The notes under the pieces were generated by a model that saw only the letters and a program-made list of their open reading frames with translations, was not told the origin of the DNA and searched no databases. From NCBI GenBank assembly GCA_023953905.1, contig JAMLJA010000015.1, forward strand, positions 1 to 64,000: a DNA stretch of 64,000 nucleotides. The letters are read 5' to 3'. Positions within the stretch are counted from its first letter, which is position 1. Each line of letters starts with the position of its first letter. A program made the position numbers and the translations under genes. Below, in pieces: positions 49,479 through 58,056 of this stretch. The DNA comes from Rhizobiaceae bacterium (GTDB lineage: Bacteria; Pseudomonadota; Alphaproteobacteria; Rhizobiales; Rhizobiaceae).

Positions 49479-50561
49479 TCATTCGTCGATGACCATTGTC
49501 TCGACGGACGAGATCGTTGGCAAGTGTTCGGCTATCGGCTCCCAACTGTCGCCTTCGTCACGACTGGCAAAAAGTGTTCCGCCGCTTGTCCCGAAATAGA
49601 CACCCGCCGGATCAAGTCGATCGGTCGACATGGCCTGGCGAAGGACGCCGAAATAGGCGTTTTCCTGGGGCAGTCCCTCACGCATATCCTTCCACGTTGA
49701 CCCGCCATCCCGCGTGCGCCAGACCGCTGCCTTGGCGTCTGGTACGAAACGCCCCTTGCTGTCACCATTAAGCGGCAACAGAAACAGCGTGTTCGGATCG
49801 CGCGGATGGGCCGCGGCGGGAAAGCCGAAGCTTGAGGGCAGGCCGTCCTCGATGCTCTCCCACGTCTGGCCTCCATTGTCCGAGCGATACATGCCGCAAT
49901 GGTTCTGTTGATAGAGCCGGTCGGAGCTGTCGGGGGCCATGACGACGCAATGCACGCACTGGCCAAACTCCGGATAGTTCTGGCCCTCGGGCATAAAGTC
50001 CGCACGGGTGCCCCGGTTGCGGGGCTCCCAGGTCTCTCCTCCGTCTTCCGTGTAGAAGACACCGGCGGACGAAATGCCGACCCAGATCCGATTGACGTCT
50101 GCGGGATCCGGTACCAACGAATGAAGGATCAGGCCCGCGCCACCGGGCATCCAGTCCTTGCGCGTCGGATGATTCTGGAGCCCATCCAGATGGGTCCACG
50201 TGTCCCCGTGGTCGTCGCTGCAAAACAGGCCTGCAGGCTGAACACCCGCATAAAGCTGCCCATGCCCGGGCGCGATGCTCCACACGGCCTTGATGGGCTC
50301 TTCGCCTTCGCGGTAGGTGAGGCCTTCGCTCGAATGCGTCCAGGTTTTGCCAAGGTCCGTTGACCTCCACACGGCGGGCCCGAACCATTCGTTACCGCCA
50401 CCGGCATAGATTGTTCCCGAAGCCGGATCGCCGATGGCATGATTGATCGGCCAGGTCTCGCAATAAGGTCCGCGCAGGTTCCAGGTCTGCCGCGACATAT
50501 CGCTCTCTGCGATGAAGACGCCTTTCTTCGTGCCAACCAGGACAAGTATCTTTGCCACCAT
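49479..50561 (-). CDS. Asp-box (BNR) beta-propeller protein, sialidase-like
   Basis: Protein of 360 residues from the ATG at 50561, with GGAGGAG upstream. Six Asp-box repeats are visible: STDLGKTW, SDDHGDTW, TEDGGETW, SDNGGQTW, TRDGGSTW and SRDEGDSW, spread through the chain as blades of a propeller. There is no signal peptide, so it is probably cytoplasmic, unlike true sialidases, and the arginine triad of sialidases is not obvious. CVHC and QNHCGMY supply conserved-looking Cys/His residues. It is co-directional with the ubiquitin-like gene and divergent from a MarR gene. Confidence 0.85.
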   Translation of the reverse strand: MVAKILVLVGTKKGVFIAESDMSRQTWNLRGPYCETWPINHAIGDPASGTIYAGGGNEWFGPAVWRSTDLGKTWTHSSEGLTYREGEEPIKAVWSIAPGHGQLYAGVQPAGLFCSDDHGDTWTHLDGLQNHPTRKDWMPGGAGLILHSLVPDPADVNRIWVGISSAGVFYTEDGGETWEPRNRGTRADFMPEGQNYPEFGQCVHCVVMAPDSSDRLYQQNHCGMYRSDNGGQTWESIEDGLPSSFGFPAAAHPRDPNTLFLLPLNGDSKGRFVPDAKAAVWRTRDGGSTWKDMREGLPQENAYFGVLRQAMSTDRLDPAGVYFGTSGGTLFASRDEGDSWEPIAEHLPTISSVETMVIDE

Positions 50562-50624
50562 GACGCTCCTCCTCGAACATTCCGCGGCGATAAATTGACC
50601 AGCTCGTATCTTAAGCAGCATAAT

Positions 50625-50642
50625 TATGTTGATATCAACATA
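50625..50642. promoter_or_regulatory. Perfect 18-bp palindrome, candidate MarR operator
   Basis: TATGTTGATATCAACATA reads the same on both strands. It lies 8 bases before the MarR start codon and 63 bases before the propeller start, in the shared divergent region. Confidence 0.7.
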
Positions 50643-50650
50643 GTGGCTGC

Positions 50651-51091
50651 ATGACTGACGACACCATCCTGACATTCGAGACGACGCTTCTGGTGCGCGA
50701 CACGTGCCTGTGCATGCATGCGCAGCGCGCCGCGCGGTCGCTTGCACGGCGTTATGATGCGGTGCTACGCCCGTTCGGGCTGACCAACGGGCAGTTTTCA
50801 GTGATGATGGCGCTCAATCGTCCGGGCAGGGCGCAGATTGCTGATCTCGCGGACCTCCTTGCGATGGATCGCACGACCGTCACAGCTCTTCTCAAGCCGC
50901 TGGAGCGCCGGGGGCTCGTCAACATAAGCCCGATCGAGAAAGATCGCCGCACACGCTCGCTGACACTTACCGAAGACGGAAAGCTCGCGCTCATTTCAGC
51001 GCTGCCTGCCTGGAAGCAGATGCAGGCAGAGATCGAAAACGAACTTGCTGATGCGGATCGTCTGCGAAGCGATCTTCGGGTTATCTCCTAG
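50651..51091 (+). CDS. MarR-family regulator with Cys-x-Cys pair
   Basis: Protein of 146 residues with a MarR winged helix: LRPFGLTNGQFSVMMALN, IADLADLLAMDRTTVTALLKPLERRGLV, then the wing EKDRRTRSLTLTEDGK. The N-terminal helix has RDTCLCMHAQRAAR with Cys19 and Cys21, which may sense oxidants or thiol-reactive compounds as in other redox-sensing MarR proteins. It is divergent from the propeller gene across an 18-bp palindrome, so it probably represses both itself and the propeller/ubiquitin-like operon. Confidence 0.9.
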   Translation: MTDDTILTFETTLLVRDTCLCMHAQRAARSLARRYDAVLRPFGLTNGQFSVMMALNRPGRAQIADLADLLAMDRTTVTALLKPLERRGLVNISPIEKDRRTRSLTLTEDGKLALISALPAWKQMQAEIENELADADRLRSDLRVIS

Positions 51092-51169
51092 CAGCTAGGC
51101 TCCCATGGGTTTCCTGCGACAGATATGGAGACTTGTGCCCCGGCCCCATTTGATGCAATCGGCTGAAAC

Positions 51170-52030
51170 ATGATCCATTCCGCCCGACCAATCGATCATT
51201 GCGTGCTTCCGACTGCAAGCCTGACCGTCGCGCGTGCAAGGCTCTCAAAGCTCGGATTTACCGTGGCACCAAACGGCCTTCATCCATTTGGAACGGGGAA
51301 TTGCTGCGTCTATTTTTCGGACGGCACGTTTCTCGAACCTCTTGCCGTGGCGAACGCAACTTCGGCCAACGCCGCGATTGCTGACGGCAACGTGTTCGTG
51401 GCCAGAGACCACGACTGGCGCAAACATCGCGGCGAGGAAGGCTTTTCCGCGCTGGTGTTCGGATCGGCAGATGCCGACGCGGATCATGCTGCCTTCGTTG
51501 CAGCCTGTGTTTCCGCAGGCAGACGGCTTGATTTCTCTCGGACCTTCACGGACGCATCGGGCAGGGCGGACGTCGCTTCGTTCAGACTTGCCTTCGCGGC
51601 TGATCCGACAGTTCCCGACGCTTTTGTCTTCACCTGTGAGCGGGCAAACGCTCCAATGGTTGATCGCTCGGCCTTACAGACCCACGAGAATGGGGTGTCG
51701 CGTGTCAAGGCCGTTCTGGTCGATACGACAAACATCGCCCGGTTCATCCCGCTTTTCGCTGCCGTAACAGGCCTCGAGCCCCGCACAGATGCGACAGGCG
51801 CCGTGTTTGCTGCTGCAAACGGCGATATCATCCTGCGGGAGGTCGCCGGTTCGTCTCATTCGCCCGCAGCTGACCTGACGTTCTCCGGCATCGTGTTCGG
51901 CACTCACAATCTCGGCGGCTTGGCGGAAAGCCTGGCAGGCCGTGGGATCATGCATAGCTTGCAGGCTGGGCGCTTGGTCGTGCCCCCTGAGGCCGGTCAG
52001 GGCGCAGCGTTTATTTTCGAGGATTTATGA
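51170..52030 (+). CDS. VOC-superfamily (glyoxalase-like) protein
   Basis: Protein of 286 residues with two glyoxalase/bleomycin-resistance-type halves. [27 protein letters not shown] starts the first; [24 protein letters not shown] starts the second. The pattern fits the Glyoxalase_3-like group, in which the first half holds the His metal ligand (DHCV). Function unknown. The stop overlaps the kdsA start (ATGATG), so the two are co-translated. Confidence 0.75.
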   Translation: MIHSARPIDHCVLPTASLTVARARLSKLGFTVAPNGLHPFGTGNCCVYFSDGTFLEPLAVANATSANAAIADGNVFVARDHDWRKHRGEEGFSALVFGSADADADHAAFVAACVSAGRRLDFSRTFTDASGRADVASFRLAFAADPTVPDAFVFTCERANAPMVDRSALQTHENGVSRVKAVLVDTTNIARFIPLFAAVTGLEPRTDATGAVFAAANGDIILREVAGSSHSPAADLTFSGIVFGTHNLGGLAESLAGRGIMHSLQAGRLVVPPEAGQGAAFIFEDL

Positions 52031-52860
52031 TGCAAAAGCCGAACAGATCGGTCGCCGTTGGCAATCTTAGTTTCGATAATTCCGGGCCTTTGGTTCTGAT
52101 CGCGGGTCCCTGCCAGCTCGAATCACGCGACCACGCCTTCGACATGGCTGGAGCGCTCAAGTCGCTGACGGAAAAGCTCGGCATCGGTCTCGTCTACAAG
52201 ACGAGTTTCGACAAGGCCAACCGCACCTCGCTGTCAGGCAAGCGAGGGCTGGGGTTGGACGCATCGCTCCAGGTGTTTTCCGACATACGCGACGAGTTCG
52301 GATTGCCGGTTCTGACGGACGTGCACTCGCCCGAACAATGCGGCATTGTCGCAGAAGTGGTTGATATTCTGCAGATCCCTGCTTTCCTTTCTCGCCAGAC
52401 GGACCTGCTTGTTGCGGCTGCCCAGACTGGAAGAGTGGTCAACATCAAGAAGGGACAGTTTCTTGCGCCGTGGGACATGAAGAATGTCGTGGCGAAGGTT
52501 ACGGAATCCGGGAACCCCAACGTTCTCGTGACCGAGCGCGGCGCATCTTTTGGCTATAACACGCTGGTGTCCGACATGCGGTCGCTTCCGATCATGGCCG
52601 AAACCGGCGCACCGGTGATCTTTGACGCGACGCATTCAGTCCAGCAGCCTGGGGGGAAGGGTGGTTCGACCGGTGGGGAGAGACGATTTGTTGAAACGCT
52701 TGCCCGCGCAGCTGTAGCGGTCGGTGTCGCGGGCGTATTCATCGAAACTCATGAAGACCCGGACAACGCACCATCCGATGGGCCGAACATGGTGCCCTTG
52801 AAGGACATGCCACGCTTGCTGGAAAGGCTTATTGCATTTGATCGCGTGGCAAAGGCTTAG
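52027..52860 (+). CDS. kdsA: 2-dehydro-3-deoxyphosphooctonate aldolase KdsA
   Basis: Protein of 277 residues. Motifs: [16 protein letters not shown] (~22-37), [41 protein letters not shown] and [13 protein letters not shown], then [18 protein letters not shown]. The enzyme condenses PEP with arabinose 5-phosphate to give KDO-8-phosphate for lipopolysaccharide. The Asn/Cys choice in AGPCQLES suits a metal-dependent form. Translation is probably coupled to the VOC gene. Confidence 0.97.
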   Translation: MMQKPNRSVAVGNLSFDNSGPLVLIAGPCQLESRDHAFDMAGALKSLTEKLGIGLVYKTSFDKANRTSLSGKRGLGLDASLQVFSDIRDEFGLPVLTDVHSPEQCGIVAEVVDILQIPAFLSRQTDLLVAAAQTGRVVNIKKGQFLAPWDMKNVVAKVTESGNPNVLVTERGASFGYNTLVSDMRSLPIMAETGAPVIFDATHSVQQPGGKGGSTGGERRFVETLARAAVAVGVAGVFIETHEDPDNAPSDGPNMVPLKDMPRLLERLIAFDRVAKA

Positions 52861-52879
52861 CCATTCGAATGCGATAGGT

Positions 52880-53887
52880 TCAGCCGCCGGTCACGCTCAT
52901 GTGGCGTAATACGGCGGGGCGCTTGCTTCGCCGGTCGATCACGAAATCATGGCCTTTTGGCTTGCGTCCGATCGCCTCGTCTATGGCATGCGAGAGCAGA
53001 TCGTTGGCTTCAGAGGCGCGCAGCGGTGAACGCAGATCAGCCGCGTCCTCCTGGCCAAGGCACATGAACAGCGTGCCTGTGCAGGTGATGCGAACACGGT
53101 TGCAGCTTTCGCAGAAGTTATGTGTCATTGGCGTTATGAAACCGAGGCGTCCGCCAGTCTCAAGAACTTCTACGTATCTCGCCGGGCCTCCCGTCTTATA
53201 GGGGATGTCAGCCAGGGTGAATGTCTTTTCAAGATCGGCACGCAGCAACGAAAGCGGAAGATACTGGTCGGTCCTGTCGACGTCGATCTCGCCCATGGGC
53301 ATTGTCTCGATGACGGTCATATCCATCCCGCGACCGTGCGCCCAGCGCAGCATCTGGGGGATCTCGGCGTCATTGAAACCCTTGAGCGCGACCGCATTGA
53401 TCTTGACGTGAATTCCAGCGGCCAGCGCCGCGTCGATACCCGTCATGACGCGTTGGAGATCACCCCAGCGGGTGATCGCCTTGAACTTGTCCGGGTCGAG
53501 CGTATCGAGGGACACGTTGATGCGCCGTACGCCGCAATCGGCAAGTTCATTCGCAAAGCGTGCCAACTGCGACCCGTTCGTGGTGAAGGTCAGTTCCTCG
53601 AGTGCGCCGCTCTTGAGGTGTCGTGACAATTCGCGCACAAGGTGCATGATATTCTTGCGTACCAGCGGTTCACCGCCGGTCAGACGAAGCCTCTTCACGC
53701 CCTTTTCGATGAATACGGTGCAAAGCCGATCCAGTTCCTCCAGAGAGAGCAGGTCTCTCTTGGGGAGAAAGGTCATATCCTCGGCCATGCAATAGGTGCA
53801 GCGAAAGTCGCAGCGGTCTGTCACCGACACGCGCAGATAGCTGATTTCCCGGCCGAACGGGTCGATCATGTTCATCGGACGTTCCAT
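52880..53887 (-). CDS. moaA: GTP 3',8-cyclase MoaA
   Basis: Protein of 335 residues. The radical-SAM cluster site [11 protein letters not shown] lies near the N-terminus and the second cluster site [14 protein letters not shown] near the C-terminus; the required C-terminal Gly-Gly is present (SVTGG). [11 protein letters not shown] is the SAM-binding glycine motif. It makes 3',8-cyclo-GTP, the substrate of MoaC (19.1 kb). Three ATGs (53887, 53875, 53869) are possible starts; all keep the conserved part. It stands apart from the other moa/moe genes. Confidence 0.96.
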   Translation of the reverse strand: MERPMNMIDPFGREISYLRVSVTDRCDFRCTYCMAEDMTFLPKRDLLSLEELDRLCTVFIEKGVKRLRLTGGEPLVRKNIMHLVRELSRHLKSGALEELTFTTNGSQLARFANELADCGVRRINVSLDTLDPDKFKAITRWGDLQRVMTGIDAALAAGIHVKINAVALKGFNDAEIPQMLRWAHGRGMDMTVIETMPMGEIDVDRTDQYLPLSLLRADLEKTFTLADIPYKTGGPARYVEVLETGGRLGFITPMTHNFCESCNRVRITCTGTLFMCLGQEDAADLRSPLRASEANDLLSHAIDEAIGRKPKGHDFVIDRRSKRPAVLRHMSVTGG

Positions 53888-54091
53888 CCCTGCCGTCACG
53901 TCTTCCTCATACTCTGCGACATGTTGTATGTTCAAGCGCCACAATCAAGTGCCGGCGGGACAGCGGGGACCTTGATAAGTCAGGAAGCGCGTTCCATTTG
54001 ATCTCATGCTCAGAAGAATTGATTTTCAAAGAGTCGCCTTGAAAGCTATTGGATTCACTCGAAATGCCGAGGCTGGCATGTGGAGGTAGTC

Positions 54092-54940
54092 GTGAATACG
54101 ATCAGTGCAATACGGGGCACGGCGCTCAAGCCTGTCGATCCGATTTGGGAAGCGGTGCGCAGTGAGGCCGCCGATGCCGTAGAGAACGATCCGCTTCTGG
54201 CAGCCTTCCTTTATACAACGATCCTCAATCAGGAGCGCCTGGAAGATGCCGTGATCCACCGGCTCGCCCAGCGTCTCGACCATTCCGATCTGAGCGCCGA
54301 TCTGATTGCTCAGGCTTATCGAGAGATGATGCGCGACAAGCCCGAGTGGAGCGACATCGTGCGCGTTGACATCCAGGCTTATTACGATCGCGACCCCGCA
54401 TGCGATCGCTTCATGATGCCGGTGCTCTACTTCAAGGGCTTCCACGCGATTCAGACCCATCGGCTGGCCCACTGGCTCTGGAACCGCGGGCGAAAAGACT
54501 TTGCGCTCTATCTGCAAAGCAGGTCGTCGGCGATTTTCCAAACGGACATCAATCCGGCGGCCCGCATGGGCAAAGGCATATTCGTCGACCACGCGACAGG
54601 CCTGGTGGTAGGCGAAACGGCAGTCATCGAGGACAACGTCTCGATCCTGCACGGCGTGACGCTCGGCGGCACCGGAAAGGCCGGCGGTGATCGTCATCCC
54701 AAGATCAGGCATGGCGTGTTGATCGGCGCCGGCGCCAAGATTCTCGGCAATATCGAGGTGGGACACTGCGCCAAGATTGCTTCTGGATCCGTTGTTCTGG
54801 CAGCCGTTCCCCACAATAAGACGGTCGCTGGCGTGCCGGCCCGCGTTGTTGGGGAAAGCGGCTGCGACCAGCCGTCACGTCAGATGGATCAGTCGCTGCC
54901 ATCGCACGCCTTTGATCATGTAGCGACCTTCGACATTTGA
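54092..54940 (+). CDS. cysE: Serine O-acetyltransferase CysE
   Basis: Protein of 282 residues starting at a GTG (54092) with GGAGG six bases upstream; an earlier GTG at 54080 lacks such a site. The N-terminal helical domain (PIWEAVRSEAADAVENDPLLAAFLY) precedes a left-handed beta-helix of hexapeptide repeats. The active site is intact: NPAARMGKGIFVDHATGLVVGE (split) and HGVTLGGTGKAGGDRHPKI. It acetylates serine for cysteine synthesis. The extended C-terminus (QPSRQMDQSLPSHAFDHV) may bind cysteine synthase. Confidence 0.95.
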   Translation: MNTISAIRGTALKPVDPIWEAVRSEAADAVENDPLLAAFLYTTILNQERLEDAVIHRLAQRLDHSDLSADLIAQAYREMMRDKPEWSDIVRVDIQAYYDRDPACDRFMMPVLYFKGFHAIQTHRLAHWLWNRGRKDFALYLQSRSSAIFQTDINPAARMGKGIFVDHATGLVVGETAVIEDNVSILHGVTLGGTGKAGGDRHPKIRHGVLIGAGAKILGNIEVGHCAKIASGSVVLAAVPHNKTVAGVPARVVGESGCDQPSRQMDQSLPSHAFDHVATFDI

Positions 54941-55037
54941 CGGAGCAAGTGGCAAGCGCTTCGCATTGCGCCTTTACATGCCCGATGGGCACGTGTCAGA
55001 AGCACGCCTCCATAAGAAATTCGACCGGAGAAAGCAG

Positions 55038-55241
55038 TTGAAGGCCGACGAGATCCGCAAACTGGACGCTTATTTCAAGCGCACCTTCCAGAATCCAAAC
55101 CTTCAGGTGAAGGCCCGTCCGCGCAAGGACGATTCCTGCGAGTTGTATGTCGGCGACGAGTTTCTAGGCATCGTCTTCAAGGATGAAGAAGACGGCGACT
55201 ACAACTTTTCGATGGCAATCCTCGAGGTCGACCTCGACTGA
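55038..55241 (+). CDS. DUF3126 small protein
   Basis: A 67-residue protein starting at a TTG (55038) with GGAG seven bases upstream. The family normally starts M-K-x-x-E-I-R-K-L-D-A-Y-F, and this TTG gives (M)KADEIRKLDAYFKRTF, so it is preferred over the longer open frame from 54966. VKARPRKDDSCELYVGDEF and FSMAILEVDLD complete the DUF3126 pattern. Function unknown; the family is restricted to Alphaproteobacteria and commonly follows cysE. Confidence 0.88.
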   Translation: MKADEIRKLDAYFKRTFQNPNLQVKARPRKDDSCELYVGDEFLGIVFKDEEDGDYNFSMAILEVDLD

Positions 55242-55250
55242 TATGCGGTT

Positions 55251-55967
55251 TTACCGGCGCAACATCTGCCGGGCCTTGTCCTTCACGGCGGCGTCAAGAC
55301 GCCGCCAGTCGGCCAGCAATTCCTTCGGAAAACGATAAGTCAGACTGAGATCCTGGCCGACATGAATGTCGCGTTCGCAGGGTGCGATAGAATCCTTTGC
55401 GGCCGGACCCGTTAGACACCTTGCGACGAACGGGTCTGATGCATCACTGCCGACGGCCAGAAGCTCGTTGAGATAGCCGGATTTTTCGGTGAAGTCATAG
55501 AGCGAGAGATCCGATGGACCAGCCATGGGCTTGTCCACGATCAGCCTCCGATAGATGGGCTCGAGCCTGCCAGTCATATCGCGCGACATCTGGCGCGGCT
55601 CGAACGAGACAAACACAACGCTCTTTGTCGTTGCCGCGTTGTTGAAGTCAGCGCTTTTGGCCAGGCTGTAGCCTTCCATTTCGGGATAGCGGAAATACAG
55701 ATCGAGCCGAGTGGCAATGCCATCGACACGCTGGCGTTGGAAGCGTATCGCATTTGCGTGGGCAGAAATTACGTCGTCGCCGATCACGATCTCATGCAGA
55801 GATGTGTCGTCGGTGTGGCCGGCCATCACGATCGATGTGCCCAGCCACTTGCCCGCGACGCTGAGACCTGCCGATAAGACCGCTAGTCCGGCAAGAAGAT
55901 AGAACAGCTTGAGCATCACGCCCGATTTCACGACGTTGTATTCTACGTCGTCCGCTACGATGGACAT
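55251..55967 (-). CDS. Single-span membrane protein of unknown function
   Basis: Protein of 238 residues. One N-terminal membrane helix (VMLKLFYLLAGLAVLSAGLSVAG, ~17-38) anchors a ~200-residue periplasmic domain with two cysteines (VARCLTG and IAPCERD) likely joined by a disulphide. DLYFRYPEMEGYS and DLSLTYRFPKELLADW are the most characteristic stretches. Similar proteins occur in other Hyphomicrobiales, but I know no function. Convergent with the DUF3126 gene. Confidence 0.75.
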   Translation of the reverse strand: MSIVADDVEYNVVKSGVMLKLFYLLAGLAVLSAGLSVAGKWLGTSIVMAGHTDDTSLHEIVIGDDVISAHANAIRFQRQRVDGIATRLDLYFRYPEMEGYSLAKSADFNNAATTKSVVFVSFEPRQMSRDMTGRLEPIYRRLIVDKPMAGPSDLSLYDFTEKSGYLNELLAVGSDASDPFVARCLTGPAAKDSIAPCERDIHVGQDLSLTYRFPKELLADWRRLDAAVKDKARQMLRR

Positions 55968-56269
55968 TCATCGATCTCCGGAAAGCGGCTCAGTGGAACG
56001 ACCATTGCGGCCAGGCACTGGAAGACTCTCAATTGCATCATGCAAACTTATGGTAAACTGCGGGTAAACATGATGCGTACCGGCCTTCTCGCCTCCGCGA
56101 ACCTGTCCGTCCGAAACGCTCATCCTGTCGACGGATCCGCACCAGAATCGAGTTGCGCGGCAACTGTCTGAACCAGCTTATCTGGAGGACGGTGCGAGGC
56201 TTTGGCGCGCGAGGCTGATCATGATAAGGACCCGATGCATATCACCTTCAATTTTCTTCAGGAACACAG
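55968..56269. other. Intergenic stretch without a recognisable gene
   Basis: About 300 bases between divergent genes. A 32-codon frame starts near 56070, but it has no ribosome site and no features of a real protein. The promoter of the gamma carbonic anhydrase-like gene should lie here. Confidence 0.5.
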
Positions 56270-56800
56270 ATGCCGATCTTTGCGCTCAACGACAGTCGCC
56301 CCGAATTCGCCGACGAGAAAAGTGTCTGGATCGCGCCGGATGCATCCATAATCGGAAAGATCGTCATCGGGCGCAACGTGAACATCTGGTTCGGATCGGT
56401 ACTGCGTGGCGACAATGAGCCTATTCGTATTGGCGACGATACGAATGTGCAGGAACAGACCATCATGCACACAGATATCGGTTCTCCGCTGACGATTGGA
56501 CAGGGTTGCACCATTGGTCATCGGGCGCTGCTTCACGGCTGCACCATCGGCGACAACACGTTGATCGGCATGGGTGCCATCATCCTCAACGGAGCGAAGA
56601 TCGGCAACAACTGTATCGTCGGCGCAGGGGCTCTGATCACTGAGCGGAAGGAGTTTCCCGACGGATCCATGATCCTCGGATCGCCGGCTAAGGCCGTCAG
56701 GCAACTCGACGATGCGACGATCGCGGGCCTTCGCCGATCAGCCGCGCATTATGTCGAGAACTCCAGGCGATTCAAAAGCGGCCTCTCCCGCATCGACTAG
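56270..56800 (+). CDS. Gamma-carbonic-anhydrase-like hexapeptide-repeat protein
   Basis: Protein of 176 residues built of hexapeptide repeats: VWIAPDASIIGKIVIGRNVNIWFGSVLRGD, then IRIGDDTNVQEQTIMHTD, GCTIGHRALLHGCTIGDNTLIGMGA and IGNNCIVGAGALIT. The His residues of MHTD, GHRALLHG fit the zinc site of the gamma-CA family (YrdA/PaaY group). Whether it hydrates CO2 or transfers acyl groups cannot be told; the full catalytic Glu residues of the archaeal enzyme are not evident. Confidence 0.9.
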   Translation: MPIFALNDSRPEFADEKSVWIAPDASIIGKIVIGRNVNIWFGSVLRGDNEPIRIGDDTNVQEQTIMHTDIGSPLTIGQGCTIGHRALLHGCTIGDNTLIGMGAIILNGAKIGNNCIVGAGALITERKEFPDGSMILGSPAKAVRQLDDATIAGLRRSAAHYVENSRRFKSGLSRID

Positions 56801-56814
56801 GCGCTTTCGACCCC

Positions 56815-57981
56815 CTATTCACCACCCACGACGACCGTCACGACACGCAGGGGTGTCGTTATGATGATGTCGACGGCGCTTGTGACAGCGCCTCCAATCC
56901 CGGTCGTGAGCTGGCTGACCCGGTCGGTCAATTGAGCATTATCGACGGAGAGTTGATCGCCACGTCGCAGACTATCGCCCAGCAGGCCGACAATCACGGG
57001 ATTGTCGGTGAATTTCGAGTGATTGAGCCTGTCACCTGACTTCACGTTCGATAGGTTGATGACGATAACCCCAAGCGCGGCGAGTTCCTGAGCATTGCTG
57101 TAATCGCCGACGCGCGGACGATTGCCTGCGATGATGCTTGAGATCTGCAGGGCACGATCGTCTCCTGACAGCATTACGACAAACGGCCTTTTCGGCGTGC
57201 CATAGCGTTTCATCTGGGATTTGAAGACGTCTACGTCGATATCCGGCGAGGCGAGCAGTACGTCTCCCAGCTTGCCATGCAGATCATGGTCGCCGGTGAT
57301 CGCAAGCTGGCGAAGGGCCTCCATGGTCACCCAGTTTCCCATGGAGTGCGCGATTATGTCGATGCGTTTTGCGCCGGCGCGCTCAACCATACGAAGAGTC
57401 ATTTCGAGGCGATCGCGGGCAGCCGTGGCGCTGTTGTTGTCGTAGACGTAATCGGTGATGCGGCCGGCCGACGCCCAGCTAAAAAGTATCGGCGTTCCGG
57501 AATATCCGGCGTCATGCACCAACTGCGTCATTCGGTAAACGGAGTCATCGAAGCGTGTGTTGAAGCCGTGTATGAAGACAAGGGCGCGGCCGCCGCGCCG
57601 CGCAATATCAGCGCGCAGTGCCTGCTCGAAACTGCTCGGGTCGTAGGCAGTGATGGAGGTGGCGGCGAACGTCTTGGCAGGATCTATCTTGCCACGCTTA
57701 GGTCGCTCCAGTGCCCCTTTGACATGCGTTAAAGGGACCGTCACGTCCACACGTACGAGTCCTAGCTCTTCGGATCGGTTGCCACCATAAACCTCCGCCT
57801 TGTTGCGCGCGGCGGCTCTGGTTGTGGCGATAAAGATGGAATGACGCCCGGCGACCCGGCTGTCGGCGAAGCTTGTGGGGGTTGCTGAAACGAGCACATG
57901 GGCGTTCTTGCCGCCAGCACAGGCCGACAGAGAGAAACTCAGCGCACAAACAATCATCCATACCAAAACACTGCGCGCCAA
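56815..57981 (-). CDS. DUF900-type alpha/beta-hydrolase lipoprotein
   Basis: Protein of 388 residues with a lipoprotein signal (WMIVCALSFSLSAC, Cys ~21). The hydrolase domain shows the oxyanion region VFIHGFNTRFDDSVYR (~134-149), ILFSWASAGRITDY and the nucleophile elbow IIAHSMGNWVTMEAL (Ser ~213). The DUF900 family of probable esterases has this HGFN...AHSMGN pattern. Substrate unknown; expected on the periplasmic side of a membrane. It lies 75 bases downstream of trkH on the same strand. Confidence 0.85.
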   Translation of the reverse strand: MARSVLVWMIVCALSFSLSACAGGKNAHVLVSATPTSFADSRVAGRHSIFIATTRAAARNKAEVYGGNRSEELGLVRVDVTVPLTHVKGALERPKRGKIDPAKTFAATSITAYDPSSFEQALRADIARRGGRALVFIHGFNTRFDDSVYRMTQLVHDAGYSGTPILFSWASAGRITDYVYDNNSATAARDRLEMTLRMVERAGAKRIDIIAHSMGNWVTMEALRQLAITGDHDLHGKLGDVLLASPDIDVDVFKSQMKRYGTPKRPFVVMLSGDDRALQISSIIAGNRPRVGDYSNAQELAALGVIVINLSNVKSGDRLNHSKFTDNPVIVGLLGDSLRRGDQLSVDNAQLTDRVSQLTTGIGGAVTSAVDIIITTPLRVVTVVVGGE

Positions 57982-58056
57982 GTGGGCTCTGTCCCTCTGT
58001 GTTTTTTTCGACGTTCAGATCGATGCAGCCAGTTCCACCACCTGCACATGCGCGAC

